64,000 bases of DNA from positions 434,001 to 498,000 of the forward strand of contig CAYPYD010000001.1 in assembly GCA_964415195.1 (NCBI GenBank). Reading direction: 5' to 3'. The notes under the pieces are model-generated. The model was not told the origin of the DNA. It searched no databases and saw only the letters and a list, made by a program, of their open reading frames with translations. The stretch comes from WTXA01 sp964415195. GTDB taxonomy: Bacteria > Bacillota > TC1. The stretch's first letter is position 1; every line of letters begins with the position of its first letter. Below, piece by piece: positions 1-7,080 of this stretch. Both the position numbers and the translations under genes were made by a program.

Positions 1-373
1 ATATCTTATTAATAACATCAATATCTGCTTGCAGCCAATCTACGGACCATAGATTATCTAATTCTAACCACCTTGCATCATTATGCTCTAATAAATTAAA
101 CTCACCATTAACTAATGAACAAAAGTAACAATGCATTATCAGATGGAAATTCGGATAAGGATATTCAACCGTTATAAGAAATTGATCAATAGTGATATCA
201 GCATCTAACTCCTCTTTAATTTCTCTTTTTAGAGCAGTTTCTCTTGTTTCTCCTGATTCTATCTTACCACCAGGGAATTCCCACATATTTTCAAATTCAC
301 CATATCCACGTTTTGTCGCAAGTATTTTATTATCTTTTTGGATAATTGCTGCTACAACCTCAATATTTTTCAT
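1..373 (-). CDS. NUDIX hydrolase (MutT-like), 3' end cut by window
   Basis: Reading the minus strand from the ATG at 373 gives about 124 codons of a NUDIX protein that runs off the window start. A Nudix box is visible (GKIESGETRETALKREIKEE, followed by Leu), with the Gly, Glu and REIKEE residues that bind the metal. The N-terminus (MKNIEVVAAIIQKDNKILAT) and the pre-box WEFPGGK are typical of MutT/8-oxo-dGTP diphosphatases, which clean the nucleotide pool of oxidised dGTP; the exact substrate is inferred. A GAGGTG ribosome-binding site lies just upstream on the same strand, which fixes the start. The gene points away from the EF-G-like gene. Confidence 0.85.
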   Translation of the reverse strand, partial: MKNIEVVAAIIQKDNKILATKRGYGEFENMWEFPGGKIESGETRETALKREIKEELDADITIDQFLITVEYPYPNFHLIMHCYFCSLVNGEFNLLEHNDARWLELDNLWSVDWLQADIDVINKI

Positions 374-685
374 AATATACACCTCGTTGAGATTATACCA
401 TAATACATCATGCAAATCACAAATATTATCATTTAAATATTAACATTAAAATTTCCTAGAAAAAAATAATACTTAACACTACCCATATTCAAAAACAATG
501 ATATAATAAGCTTAATATGAGCGGAACAATAAGGGGCGAAAATCACCAAAAGGAACAATAGAAGTGGTGATTATGGGTCAAAAAGCTCAAAAAGGAGGAT
601 ATTCTAGAATTACAAAGGGAAATTAGAGATACACTGGAGAAAAAGCGAAACAGAAAATGAAGATCAGAAACAAGGAGGATGCCAA
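374..685 (+). promoter_or_regulatory. 312-bp gap: extended -10 promoter and long leader of the EF-G-2 gene
   Basis: The gap between the divergent NUDIX and EF-G-like genes holds an extended -10 element (TG-A-TATAAT, 499-507) without a good -35. A start near 514 would give a leader of about 170 nt. The leader contains an inverted repeat, AATCACCA (541-548) with TGGTGATT (565-572), and a direct repeat GGAACAATA (523-531 and 552-560). It also has a micro-ORF from ATG 574 (17 codons, MGQKAQKGGYSRITKGN) and a second AGGAGGAT-type ribosome-binding site near 593-600, well before the AGGAGGAT that serves the real start. Leader regulation is inferred; I do not recognise a known riboswitch. Confidence 0.45.
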
Positions 686-2761
686 ATGAAAACATACTCA
701 ACTGACAAAATCAGAAACCTCGCTCTCGTAGGCCACAGTGGATGTGGCAAAACAACACTAACCGAGAATTTACTCTTTAGGACCGGAGTTACCAATAGAC
801 TGGGAAGAGTAGAAGACGGAAATACCCAATCAGACTTTGACAAAGAAGAAATAGCCAGAAAAGTATCAATAAGACTATCCCTAGTACCAATAGAATGGAA
901 AGACATTAAAATCAATTTGATAGACACACCAGGATACTTCGACTTCAGTGGAGAAGTCTACGCAGCAATGAGAGCTGCAGAAGCAGCACTAGTAGTAATA
1001 GACGCTTCCTCAGGAATAGAAGTAGGAACAGAAAAAGTCTTAAGCTACACACACGATATAGAACTACCAAGAATCATCTTCGCCAACAAAATGGACAAAG
1101 ACAACGTCAACATCCACAAACTAATTGGCGAATTAAGAGATAAATACGGAAAAATCATAGTACCCTTCACCCTACCAATAGGCGAAGGAGCAGGTTTTAA
1201 TGGAATTGTCGATGTTATAAATAAGGTGGCATATGATAATTCGTCAGGAGAAAGAAAAGAAATACCAATCCCAGAGGACATGGTAGATGAAGTCGATGAG
1301 CTATTTGGAGAAATAACCGAAATAGTAGCCGACACAGACGATGGACTAATGGAAAAATTCTTCTCAGGAGAAACCTTCAACCACGACGAATTCATCAAAG
1401 GCGTAAGAGCTGCCCTATTAAATGGAACAGTAGTACCACTACTAGTAGGCAGTACCGCCAAGGGAATAGGTATTGATTTATTACTGGATCTGATACAAGA
1501 CTACATGCCAGCACCAAACTACGAAGGAGCCAAATATGGCTTCAGACACGACATGGAAGAAGACAGACCAGTGGACGTAAACCAACCATACTGCGCAGTT
1601 GTCTTCAAAACCATAGTAGACCCATTCGTAGGTAAAATATCCATCTTCAAGGTAATATCCGGTAAAATCAAAAAAGAAGTAGAAATCTACAACAGCACAA
1701 AAGAAAAAATGGACAAAGTCGGCGGGCTGTTTTATTTAAGAGGAAAGAACCAGATAGAAACAACAGAAGTAATAGCCGGAGACATAGGAGCCTTCTCCAA
1801 ACTAACAATAACCCAAACAGGAGATACCCTATCAGACAAAGCACACCCTATGGTCTTCAACCCAATAAAATACCCACAACCTAACCTCTACATCGCCATA
1901 GAACCAAAAAACAAAGGAGATGAAGAAAAAATAGGAATGTCACTAAACAAAATGCACGAAGAAGACCCAAGCTTTGTAGTAGTGAGAAACAGTGAAACCA
2001 AACAACTAACCATAGGCGGACAAGGAGATGTGCAACTACAAATAATCTTGGATAGGTTGAAGAACACCTACGGACTAGAAGCAAGAATAATACCATTTAG
2101 AATTGCTTACAGAGAAACCATAAAAGGCAAAGCCGATGTACAAGGCAAACACAAAAAACAATCAGGCGGAGCTGGACAATATGGAGACGTACACATTAGA
2201 TTCGAACACTGCGACGAGATGTTTGAGTTTAAAGAAGAAGTATTTGGTGGCGCAGTTCCTAAGAACTTCTTCCCTGCAGTTGAAAGAGGTTTAAGAGATT
2301 CTCTTGAAAAAGGGGTTCTTGCAGGATATCCTGTAGTTAATATCAGAGCTATCTTGCATGATGGATCCTATCACCCTGTAGACTCTAATGAAATGGCCTT
2401 TAGACTCGCTGCCGGCCTTGCTTTTAGGAAAGGTATGGAACTTGCAAGTCCTATTCTTCTAGAGCCTATTATGAAGGTTGCAGTCAAAGTGCCTGAAATG
2501 TATATGGGCGACGTTATGGGTGACATAAACAAAAGAAGAGGCAAAATATTAAAGATGGAACCATCAGATGATAACTTTGAGTTAGTAATCGCTGAAGCAC
2601 CTCATAGTGAACTTTTCGAGTATGCTATTGATCTTAGATCAATGACCCATGCCAGAGGAAGTTTCAATATCGAATTTGTCAGATATGATGAAGTACCAGT
2701 ACATATTGCAGACAAGATAATTGCTGAAGCCAGAATAGAAAAGGAAAAAGAAAACAAATAA
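686..2761 (+). CDS. EF-G-2-like ribosomal translocase GTPase
   Basis: A 691-residue translational GTPase with full EF-G architecture. G1 is GHSGCGKT (residues 16-23), G3 is DTPGYFDF (80-87) and G4 is NKMD (about 134). Two features separate it from the canonical fusA product of the str operon. The catalytic His of DTPGHVDF is Tyr, and switch I reads ARKVSI instead of RGITI. Both are hallmarks of the EF-G-2/EF-G-like subgroup, known structurally from Thermus EF-G-2. It probably binds ribosomes; whether it translocates, recycles or only has a stress role is unknown. The start has AGGAGGAT eight bases upstream. Codon use shifts within the gene, A/C-ending up to about 2200 and T/G-ending after. 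A strong terminator follows. Confidence 0.88.
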   Translation: MKTYSTDKIRNLALVGHSGCGKTTLTENLLFRTGVTNRLGRVEDGNTQSDFDKEEIARKVSIRLSLVPIEWKDIKINLIDTPGYFDFSGEVYAAMRAAEAALVVIDASSGIEVGTEKVLSYTHDIELPRIIFANKMDKDNVNIHKLIGELRDKYGKIIVPFTLPIGEGAGFNGIVDVINKVAYDNSSGERKEIPIPEDMVDEVDELFGEITEIVADTDDGLMEKFFSGETFNHDEFIKGVRAALLNGTVVPLLVGSTAKGIGIDLLLDLIQDYMPAPNYEGAKYGFRHDMEEDRPVDVNQPYCAVVFKTIVDPFVGKISIFKVISGKIKKEVEIYNSTKEKMDKVGGLFYLRGKNQIETTEVIAGDIGAFSKLTITQTGDTLSDKAHPMVFNPIKYPQPNLYIAIEPKNKGDEEKIGMSLNKMHEEDPSFVVVRNSETKQLTIGGQGDVQLQIILDRLKNTYGLEARIIPFRIAYRETIKGKADVQGKHKKQSGGAGQYGDVHIRFEHCDEMFEFKEEVFGGAVPKNFFPAVERGLRDSLEKGVLAGYPVVNIRAILHDGSYHPVDSNEMAFRLAAGLAFRKGMELASPILLEPIMKVAVKVPEMYMGDVMGDINKRRGKILKMEPSDDNFELVIAEAPHSELFEYAIDLRSMTHARGSFNIEFVRYDEVPVHIADKIIAEARIEKEKENK

Positions 2762-2777
2762 AAGAATGAATTAATTT

Positions 2778-2816
2778 AGCAGGAGCATGACAATGTCATG
2801 CTCCTGCTTGTTTATT
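2778..2816 (+). terminator. Terminator of EF-G-2 gene, overlapping the 3' end of the convergent GNAT gene
   Basis: AGCAGGAGCATGA pairs with TCATGCTCCTGCT (13 bp, loop CAATG), followed by a T-rich tract. The 3' arm overlaps the last codons and stop of the minus-strand acetyltransferase gene, whose stop codon is 2796-2798. Confidence 0.85.
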
Positions 2817-3278
2817 GATGTTTTTTTTCATTAGGTAATTGGTTAGTCGAATATTGTTTCTTTCAACTTCCTGTTCCTTTATTAGTATGTAGCCATGCTT
2901 TTCAAAAAATGATCTAGCAGTTTTAGAGGCATGGACTGATAATATATTAATACCCTTACTTAAGGCATATTTTTCTAGTTTATATAACAGTTGGGAACCT
3001 ATACCTTCTCCTTGATGATTATGGTCTATATATAGTCTGTCAAGAACACCATTATCAGTCATATTACCAAAACCAAGAATAATGTCTGACTCAACATAAA
3101 CCAAAGCATACGATGTGGATAGAGCTCCACACCATGATTCTTCATTGATGCTAGAGGGAGCCCAGGCCTCTATTTGTTCCTGGTCATAGTCCCTTATATT
3201 GACAAAATGGACCGTGTTATAGAATAGTCTGATTATTTCTGCACAATCATCAGGACTATATAGTCTAATATTTACCAT
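2796..3278 (-). CDS. GNAT family N-acetyltransferase
   Basis: A 160-residue GNAT-fold protein. The acetyl-CoA pyrophosphate loop is visible as NHQGEGIGSQLLYKLE, and the C-terminal part (SVHASKTARSFFEKHGY) matches the usual beta5-alpha4 region of single-domain acetyltransferases. The substrate cannot be told. A TTG at 3296 would add six residues, but it lies in the ribosome-binding site; the ATG at 3278 with GGAGGTG upstream is the better start (MVNIRLYSPDD). It is a lone gene convergent with the EF-G-2 gene, and its last residues are encoded by the shared terminator stem. Confidence 0.82.
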   Translation of the reverse strand: MVNIRLYSPDDCAEIIRLFYNTVHFVNIRDYDQEQIEAWAPSSINEESWCGALSTSYALVYVESDIILGFGNMTDNGVLDRLYIDHNHQGEGIGSQLLYKLEKYALSKGINILSVHASKTARSFFEKHGYILIKEQEVERNNIRLTNYLMKKNINKQAGA

Positions 3279-3448
3279 GGTTATAGACACCTCCAAATAT
3301 ATAATCTATATCCTTACTTTAACAATATTTTCACATATAAATCAACTTAAATTCAGACTTAATTCAATAGTCATACACAAATTACAGGTAACATAATATT
3401 ATCAAATAAATGATTATAGAATTTTTAAATATTTAAGGAGATTTATAA

Positions 3449-4600
3449 ATGAAAAAACATCATAAATATATATTAGATACTGTTATGACATTGATAATGG
3501 TCTTGTTGATGAAGATAGCATTCGTCGGGCTATTATGGCATGAAATACTAGGACTTGGAATATTTTTTTTATTCCTGATTCACAACATTCTTAACTTCAA
3601 TTACCTTAAGTGTATAATAAAGAAGTTTTTTTCAGATTGTGTGAAGCCTAAGATGAAGGTTGGAATAGTGCTGGATGTTCTACTATCCTTAGTTGTTACT
3701 GGGATTGTTGTTACTGGCATAATGGTATCCAAGGAAATATTCCCTTTTGGTTATATCGGGTTTGTTTCTACTTTGCATCATAGTTTGAGTTATTTGGCCT
3801 TAATTTTGATCTCAGTTCATGTGGGTCTTCATTGGTTTGAGATCATGGGAGCATTTAGGAAAATATTCAAGTTGGAAAATGTTAATAGGGCTAGAACATA
3901 TTTTCTAAGGATAGTTACTTTGTTCATTGTTTTCTTTGGAATCAAGGGCTCTTTCAATCAGGACGTTGCCGGGAAGTTACTAGAGTTTAATGAAACTGGG
4001 GATAGTATAGATTTGAGCGACGTTAAGGTTGAAGGTTATAGTTCAACTGTTGTTAGTGCTAATGATGATGTCGATGATGATGTTGATGATGTGGATGGTA
4101 ATGATGTGACAGCTACTCCTATCGTCAGTCTTGAGGAGTATTTAAGTAATCTTCATTGTAATGGTTGTCATAAACACTGTCCATTAAGTGCACCTCAATG
4201 TAACATTGGTCAACAAAATGCCTTAGCAGCTACAGAGGAATACAACGCCAGTAAGGGAACACCTGCTGTAACAGAGACTAAGTCTAGTGATGATGATAAA
4301 AGCAAAACTACTAATCAAACAACAACAACAACCAGTGGCAGTATTGAGGACTATTTAAGCAAGCTCTATTGTAATGGTTGTAGTAGACATTGTCCTCTGT
4401 CAGCCCCACAATGTGGCGTTGGACAACAACAGGCTGTTGAGGCTACTAATGTGTTCTATGAGAATGGTGCTGCTGGAGAGATTCAGGTAAGTATAGGGGT
4501 TGGTGAGGTTCTGACTGACTTTCTACCAATGATGGGTATGTATATTGCTGGAGCTCATTATCTGGTTATGATTCCTAAATATCTAAAAGAGAGGGATTAG
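3449..4600 (+). CDS. DUF4405-type membrane protein with two CNGC-x3-C-x6-C motifs
   Basis: A 383-residue protein. The N-terminal 180 residues form about four membrane helices with His residues in membrane positions (WHEILGLG, LIHNIL, LHHSLSYL, SVHVGLHWFE), the pattern of the DUF4405 family, which is thought to bind b-type haem. A long acidic linker rich in Asp follows. Then come two near-identical modules: EYLSNLHCNGCHKHCPLSAPQC (Cys237, 240, 244, 251) and a second with Cys308, 311, 315, 322, spaced exactly 71 residues. The C-terminus has a further hydrophobic stretch (MMGMYIAGAHYLVMI). Eight ordered cysteines suggest metal or Fe-S binding or redox chemistry, but that is inference. A membrane electron-transfer or metal-handling role is likely. 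The SPFH gene follows 87 bp downstream on the same strand. Confidence 0.7.
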   Translation: MKKHHKYILDTVMTLIMVLLMKIAFVGLLWHEILGLGIFFLFLIHNILNFNYLKCIIKKFFSDCVKPKMKVGIVLDVLLSLVVTGIVVTGIMVSKEIFPFGYIGFVSTLHHSLSYLALILISVHVGLHWFEIMGAFRKIFKLENVNRARTYFLRIVTLFIVFFGIKGSFNQDVAGKLLEFNETGDSIDLSDVKVEGYSSTVVSANDDVDDDVDDVDGNDVTATPIVSLEEYLSNLHCNGCHKHCPLSAPQCNIGQQNALAATEEYNASKGTPAVTETKSSDDDKSKTTNQTTTTTSGSIEDYLSKLYCNGCSRHCPLSAPQCGVGQQQAVEATNVFYENGAAGEIQVSIGVGEVLTDFLPMMGMYIAGAHYLVMIPKYLKERD

Positions 4601-4687
4601 GAATAAGATAATAGGTTATATTTGAATTGCAATTTCAGGTTTGATGTTGTATATTGATTACAAACACTTTTTAAGGAGGTAATCGAT

Positions 4688-5485
4688 ATGGATATTAATA
4701 ACGAGCCTATAAACTTGAATAATTATAGAGGGAACAATGGTAAATTGCCTAAGTTGTTCCCTTTATATATTGCTATAGTTTTGTTGGTATTGTGGCTTAT
4801 TTCAGGTTTTAGACTGGTGAGTCCAACAGAGGTCGCAGTAGTTCAAAGGTTCGGTAGGATAGTTGGGGTGAAGACTTCTGGTATTAATTATGGATTTAGA
4901 GGGATTGATACCTACAACATGATTCAGATTAATCAGCAGAATGTTCAGGATCAATATAATACGGCCACTAGGGACATGCAGACAGTGAATCAGATAATTC
5001 AGACTCAGTATACTGTTGATAGTTCTATGGCTGAGAGTTTGTATTTGAAGTTCTTGAATAATCATTTGGATTCTATTATCAGGCCGATCTTGAGTCAGAG
5101 TATCAAAGAGACAGCTTCTAAGTATACTATTGAGGAGCTTATATCTAAGCGTGCGGAGCTTGGTGATGTAATGACTAAGAGTGCTAAGGATAGGCTAGAT
5201 AATTATGGTATCAAAATCATTTCTATTCAGATTGTAAATCTAGAATTACCTGAAGAGTATAGGAATGCTGTTGAACAGAAGAAGGTTGCTGAACAAAGAG
5301 TTCAGAAGGCTGCAGCTGAGTTAGAGGAGGCTAAGATTAAGGCTGAGGCTAATAAGGTTACTTCTGCAAGTTATGACGCTAATATCAAATACAAGGAGTT
5401 TTTGGCCAAGTGGGATGGCAAGTTGCCATTGTACCAGGGTGGAGAAGGCGGCTTGGATATGCTGTTGCCTAATGTGGGTCAATAA
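4688..5485 (+). CDS. SPFH/prohibitin-family membrane protein (HflC-like)
   Basis: A 265-residue protein with one N-terminal membrane helix (about residues 22-42), then an SPFH domain beginning FRLVSPTEVAVVQRFGR, and a charged coiled-coil (VEQKKVAEQRVQKAAAELEE) before the C-terminus. This is the layout of HflC/prohibitin-like membrane scaffolds that organise membrane domains and tether proteases. The start has GGAGGTAATCG upstream. It has no hflK partner here; its only neighbour is the DUF4405 protein, so a joint role is possible but unproven. A strong terminator follows. Confidence 0.85.
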   Translation: MDINNEPINLNNYRGNNGKLPKLFPLYIAIVLLVLWLISGFRLVSPTEVAVVQRFGRIVGVKTSGINYGFRGIDTYNMIQINQQNVQDQYNTATRDMQTVNQIIQTQYTVDSSMAESLYLKFLNNHLDSIIRPILSQSIKETASKYTIEELISKRAELGDVMTKSAKDRLDNYGIKIISIQIVNLELPEEYRNAVEQKKVAEQRVQKAAAELEEAKIKAEANKVTSASYDANIKYKEFLAKWDGKLPLYQGGEGGLDMLLPNVGQ

Positions 5486-5540
5486 ACCACATAGTCTCAT
5501 AAATTTTTAATTTAGGAATTGTGATAAGTTTACGAATATA

Positions 5541-5577
5541 AAAGGCTAAAGGATATGTATCCTTTAGCCTTTTTTTA
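5541..5577. terminator. Bidirectional terminator between SPFH and XRE genes
   Basis: AAAGGCTAAAGGATA pairs perfectly with TATCCTTTAGCCTTT around a two-base loop, with T-rich tract on the plus side and A-rich on the other. It serves the two convergent genes. Confidence 0.9.
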
Positions 5578-5596
5578 TTTGTATTTCTTTTTGTTA

Positions 5597-5947
5597 CTAT
5601 TCATTAATGATGGTTTTTATTATCTTAATGATTTTGTCTTTTTCTTTTTGGTCTAGTTTGCTGATCTTGTCCATTAGTCGGGCAAGTTCTTGGTTTTCGT
5701 ATTTGATTAGTTTTTCAGCAATTAGTAGTGCTTTTTCATCATATTGGGGTGAGTCTTCGTCATTGACCAGATAGCTTTTTGTCACTTTGAAATATTGGGC
5801 TATCTTGTGTACTGCTCCCATTCTTGGTTCGTTGATGCCCTTTTCCCAGGCTGATACTGCACTGGTGGTTACACCAATTGCTTTTGCCAGGTCGGCTTGT
5901 GTTACATCGTTTTCTTCTCGTAGTTTTTTTATTCTATCTGAGATCAT
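5597..5947 (-). CDS. XRE-family transcriptional regulator (probable repressor of the bacteriocin operon)
   Basis: A 116-residue protein with an N-terminal Cro/C1-type HTH (ISDRIKKLREENDVTQADLA, then AIGVTTSAVSAWEKGINEPR) and a charged helical tail that is probably for oligomerisation. The preferred start is the ATG at 5947, preceded by GAGGTG; the ATG at 5962 lies upstream of that site and is rejected. A matching promoter on this strand has -35 TTGTTC (5988-5993) and -10 TATAAT (5965-5970) with a 17-base spacer, giving a very short leader. It is transcribed divergently from the bacteriocin operon, which suggests it controls that operon; this is inference from context. Confidence 0.85.
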   Translation of the reverse strand: MISDRIKKLREENDVTQADLAKAIGVTTSAVSAWEKGINEPRMGAVHKIAQYFKVTKSYLVNDEDSPQYDEKALLIAEKLIKYENQELARLMDKISKLDQKEKDKIIKIIKTIINE

Positions 5948-5964
5948 TTGATCACCTCTCATTC

Positions 5965-5993
5965 ATTATATGTTATTTTAGTTTGCGGAACAA
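5965..5993 (-). promoter_or_regulatory. Promoter of the XRE repressor
   Basis: On the minus strand, TTGTTC (complement of 5988-5993), a 17-base spacer and a perfect TATAAT (complement of 5965-5970). The predicted start is only about ten bases before the start codon. Confidence 0.55.
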
Positions 5994-6099
5994 TATTTTT
6001 CTCTATTTTATCTAGTTTTTGTTGTATTAAATTTTATTTTTGGAGGTTTTTCTTTATGTTTTATATATGATAATTTTATGTAAAAAGTACATACTATTA

Positions 6100-6128
6100 T
6101 TGACATTCAATTTTAAATTGATTATGAT
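6100..6128 (+). promoter_or_regulatory. Bacteriocin operon promoter with palindromic operator in the spacer
   Basis: A perfect -35 TTGACA (6100-6105), 17-base spacer and -10 TATGAT (6123-6128). The spacer contains a 15-base perfect inverted repeat, TCAATTT-T-AAATTGA (6107-6121), ideally placed for a dimeric repressor to block RNA polymerase. The divergent XRE protein is the natural candidate. Confidence 0.75.
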
Positions 6129-6147
6129 GTTTGTATGGAGGTGAAAG

Positions 6148-6348
6148 ATGATGTGCGAGGTTTTGTCCTTAAGGGATCATAGAAAAAACAAGGGGTTTAG
6201 CAAAAGACGTCTGGCTATATTAAGTAAAATACCCTATTCTAGTTATGTTAGGATTGAAAAGAAGGTGGAAAATGCAAGTATAGAACGTCTGCGTACTATT
6301 TGTCTTGTTTTGGGTATATCCTTGGATGAAATTTTTTTTGAGGATTAA
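6148..6348 (+). CDS. Small XRE-type HTH protein
   Basis: A 66-residue protein that is essentially one Cro/C1 HTH: SLRDHRKNKGFSKRRLAILS, then YSSYVRIEKK and IERLRTICLVLGISLDEIF. The TRxE-type second helix and 'VLGISLDEIF' end are typical of single-domain XRE proteins. GGAGGTG lies upstream of the ATG; an alternative start one codon later is equally good. It is the first gene of the bacteriocin operon, directly after the palindromic promoter, so it may autoregulate or counter the divergent repressor. Confidence 0.75.
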   Translation: MMCEVLSLRDHRKNKGFSKRRLAILSKIPYSSYVRIEKKVENASIERLRTICLVLGISLDEIFFED

Positions 6349-6393
6349 ATCAATTTGTAGTTGATATTTATATATGGTGTTGGAGGTTGGTAT

Positions 6394-6648
6394 ATGAGTG
6401 GTTCAGGAAGTAGGGATATTGTTGGTGTTTTAAAGTCTTTTGGGTTGGTGGCTACATCTCATAGGGTTAAGATGGCTTCATATTTGCTGGATGAGCAGGT
6501 TTCGGAAGATGATGATTGGTATAGGGCAAGTAGGATTTATAGTTCTCTTCTTGAGGAGGGTTATTTTATTTCTTTGTCTTCTGTTTACAAGAATTTGTGT
6601 TTGTTTAGGAGTATGGGCTTAATTGATCCTGATGGTAGGGATCTTTAG
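6394..6648 (+). CDS. Fur-family DNA-binding domain without the metal-binding half
   Basis: An 84-residue protein. Its body (VLKSFGLVATSHRVKMASYL, then IYSSLLEEGYFISLSSVYKN and LCLFRSMGLI) matches the winged-helix of Fur/PerR proteins, including the S-x-SSVYKNL recognition helix. It stops at PDGRDL, where Fur proteins enter the metal-binding dimerisation domain. No Cys or His cluster remains, and no continuation is visible in another frame before the bacteriocin gene. The start ATG 6394 is preceded by GGAGG; a TTG at 6361 is less likely. It sits between the mini-XRE and the bacteriocin precursor, so a local regulator of the operon is likely. It could bind DNA as a monomer or partner with another Fur. 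Confidence 0.65.
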   Translation: MSGSGSRDIVGVLKSFGLVATSHRVKMASYLLDEQVSEDDDWYRASRIYSSLLEEGYFISLSSVYKNLCLFRSMGLIDPDGRDL

Positions 6649-6697
6649 TTTGAAATCTATTGCAATGGATAAATATTTTAAAAGAAAGGAGAATGTT

Positions 6698-7045
6698 ATG
6701 AAAAAGTTTAAAATCATTCTTGGTACTATGTTACTTCTAAGTTTTGGGTTGGTCATTTCCAGTCCGGCTAAAGCAATCGAGATGGAGGTTGGAGGTGGTC
6801 TTTGGGATTTTGGAGTTGAGTACAATTGGTTATGGCAATCGAGACAGTATTCAGATTTCTGGCATCCTAACTGGCACAGGTCTACAGCTATGCAGGATAA
6901 TGTAAATGCTTATTCGCCAGGTACTGTATTACCAAATCAAGGCGCGTATAAGTGGACTGTCCATAACAGCTGGGCTAGAGCAAGAACCAGCTATTCAACT
7001 AATGGTTATTATCATCGTTCCTATTACAGTTATCTAAACTATTAA
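6698..7045 (+). CDS. Lactococcin-972-family bacteriocin precursor
   Basis: A 115-residue secreted peptide. Residues 1-26 form a signal peptide (MKKFKIILGTMLLLSFGLVI ending SSPAKA). The mature part begins near IEMEVGGGLWDFG and is rich in Trp, Tyr, Ser and His with no cysteine (WHPNWHRSTA, SWARARTSYS, C-terminal YYHRSYYSYLNY). This composition and the GG-x-W-x-G start match the lactococcin 972 family, small peptides that block septum formation by binding lipid II. GAAAGGAG precedes the ATG. The following two membrane proteins and ABC ATPase are the standard companions of this family, which strongly supports the call. Activity and target range are not visible. Confidence 0.82.
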   Translation: MKKFKIILGTMLLLSFGLVISSPAKAIEMEVGGGLWDFGVEYNWLWQSRQYSDFWHPNWHRSTAMQDNVNAYSPGTVLPNQGAYKWTVHNSWARARTSYSTNGYYHRSYYSYLNY

Positions 7046-7080
7046 TTAAAAGACTATTTATTAGAAAGAGAGGTGAATCT

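Noticed and set aside
3279..3296. Upstream TTG start of the GNAT gene
   Set aside because: It lies in the GGAGGTG ribosome site; the ATG at 3278 is properly spaced.
6649..6697. Frameshifted continuation of the Fur-like gene into the region before the bacteriocin
   Set aside because: Only 49 bases separate them, and neither alternative frame encodes the metal-binding half of Fur.
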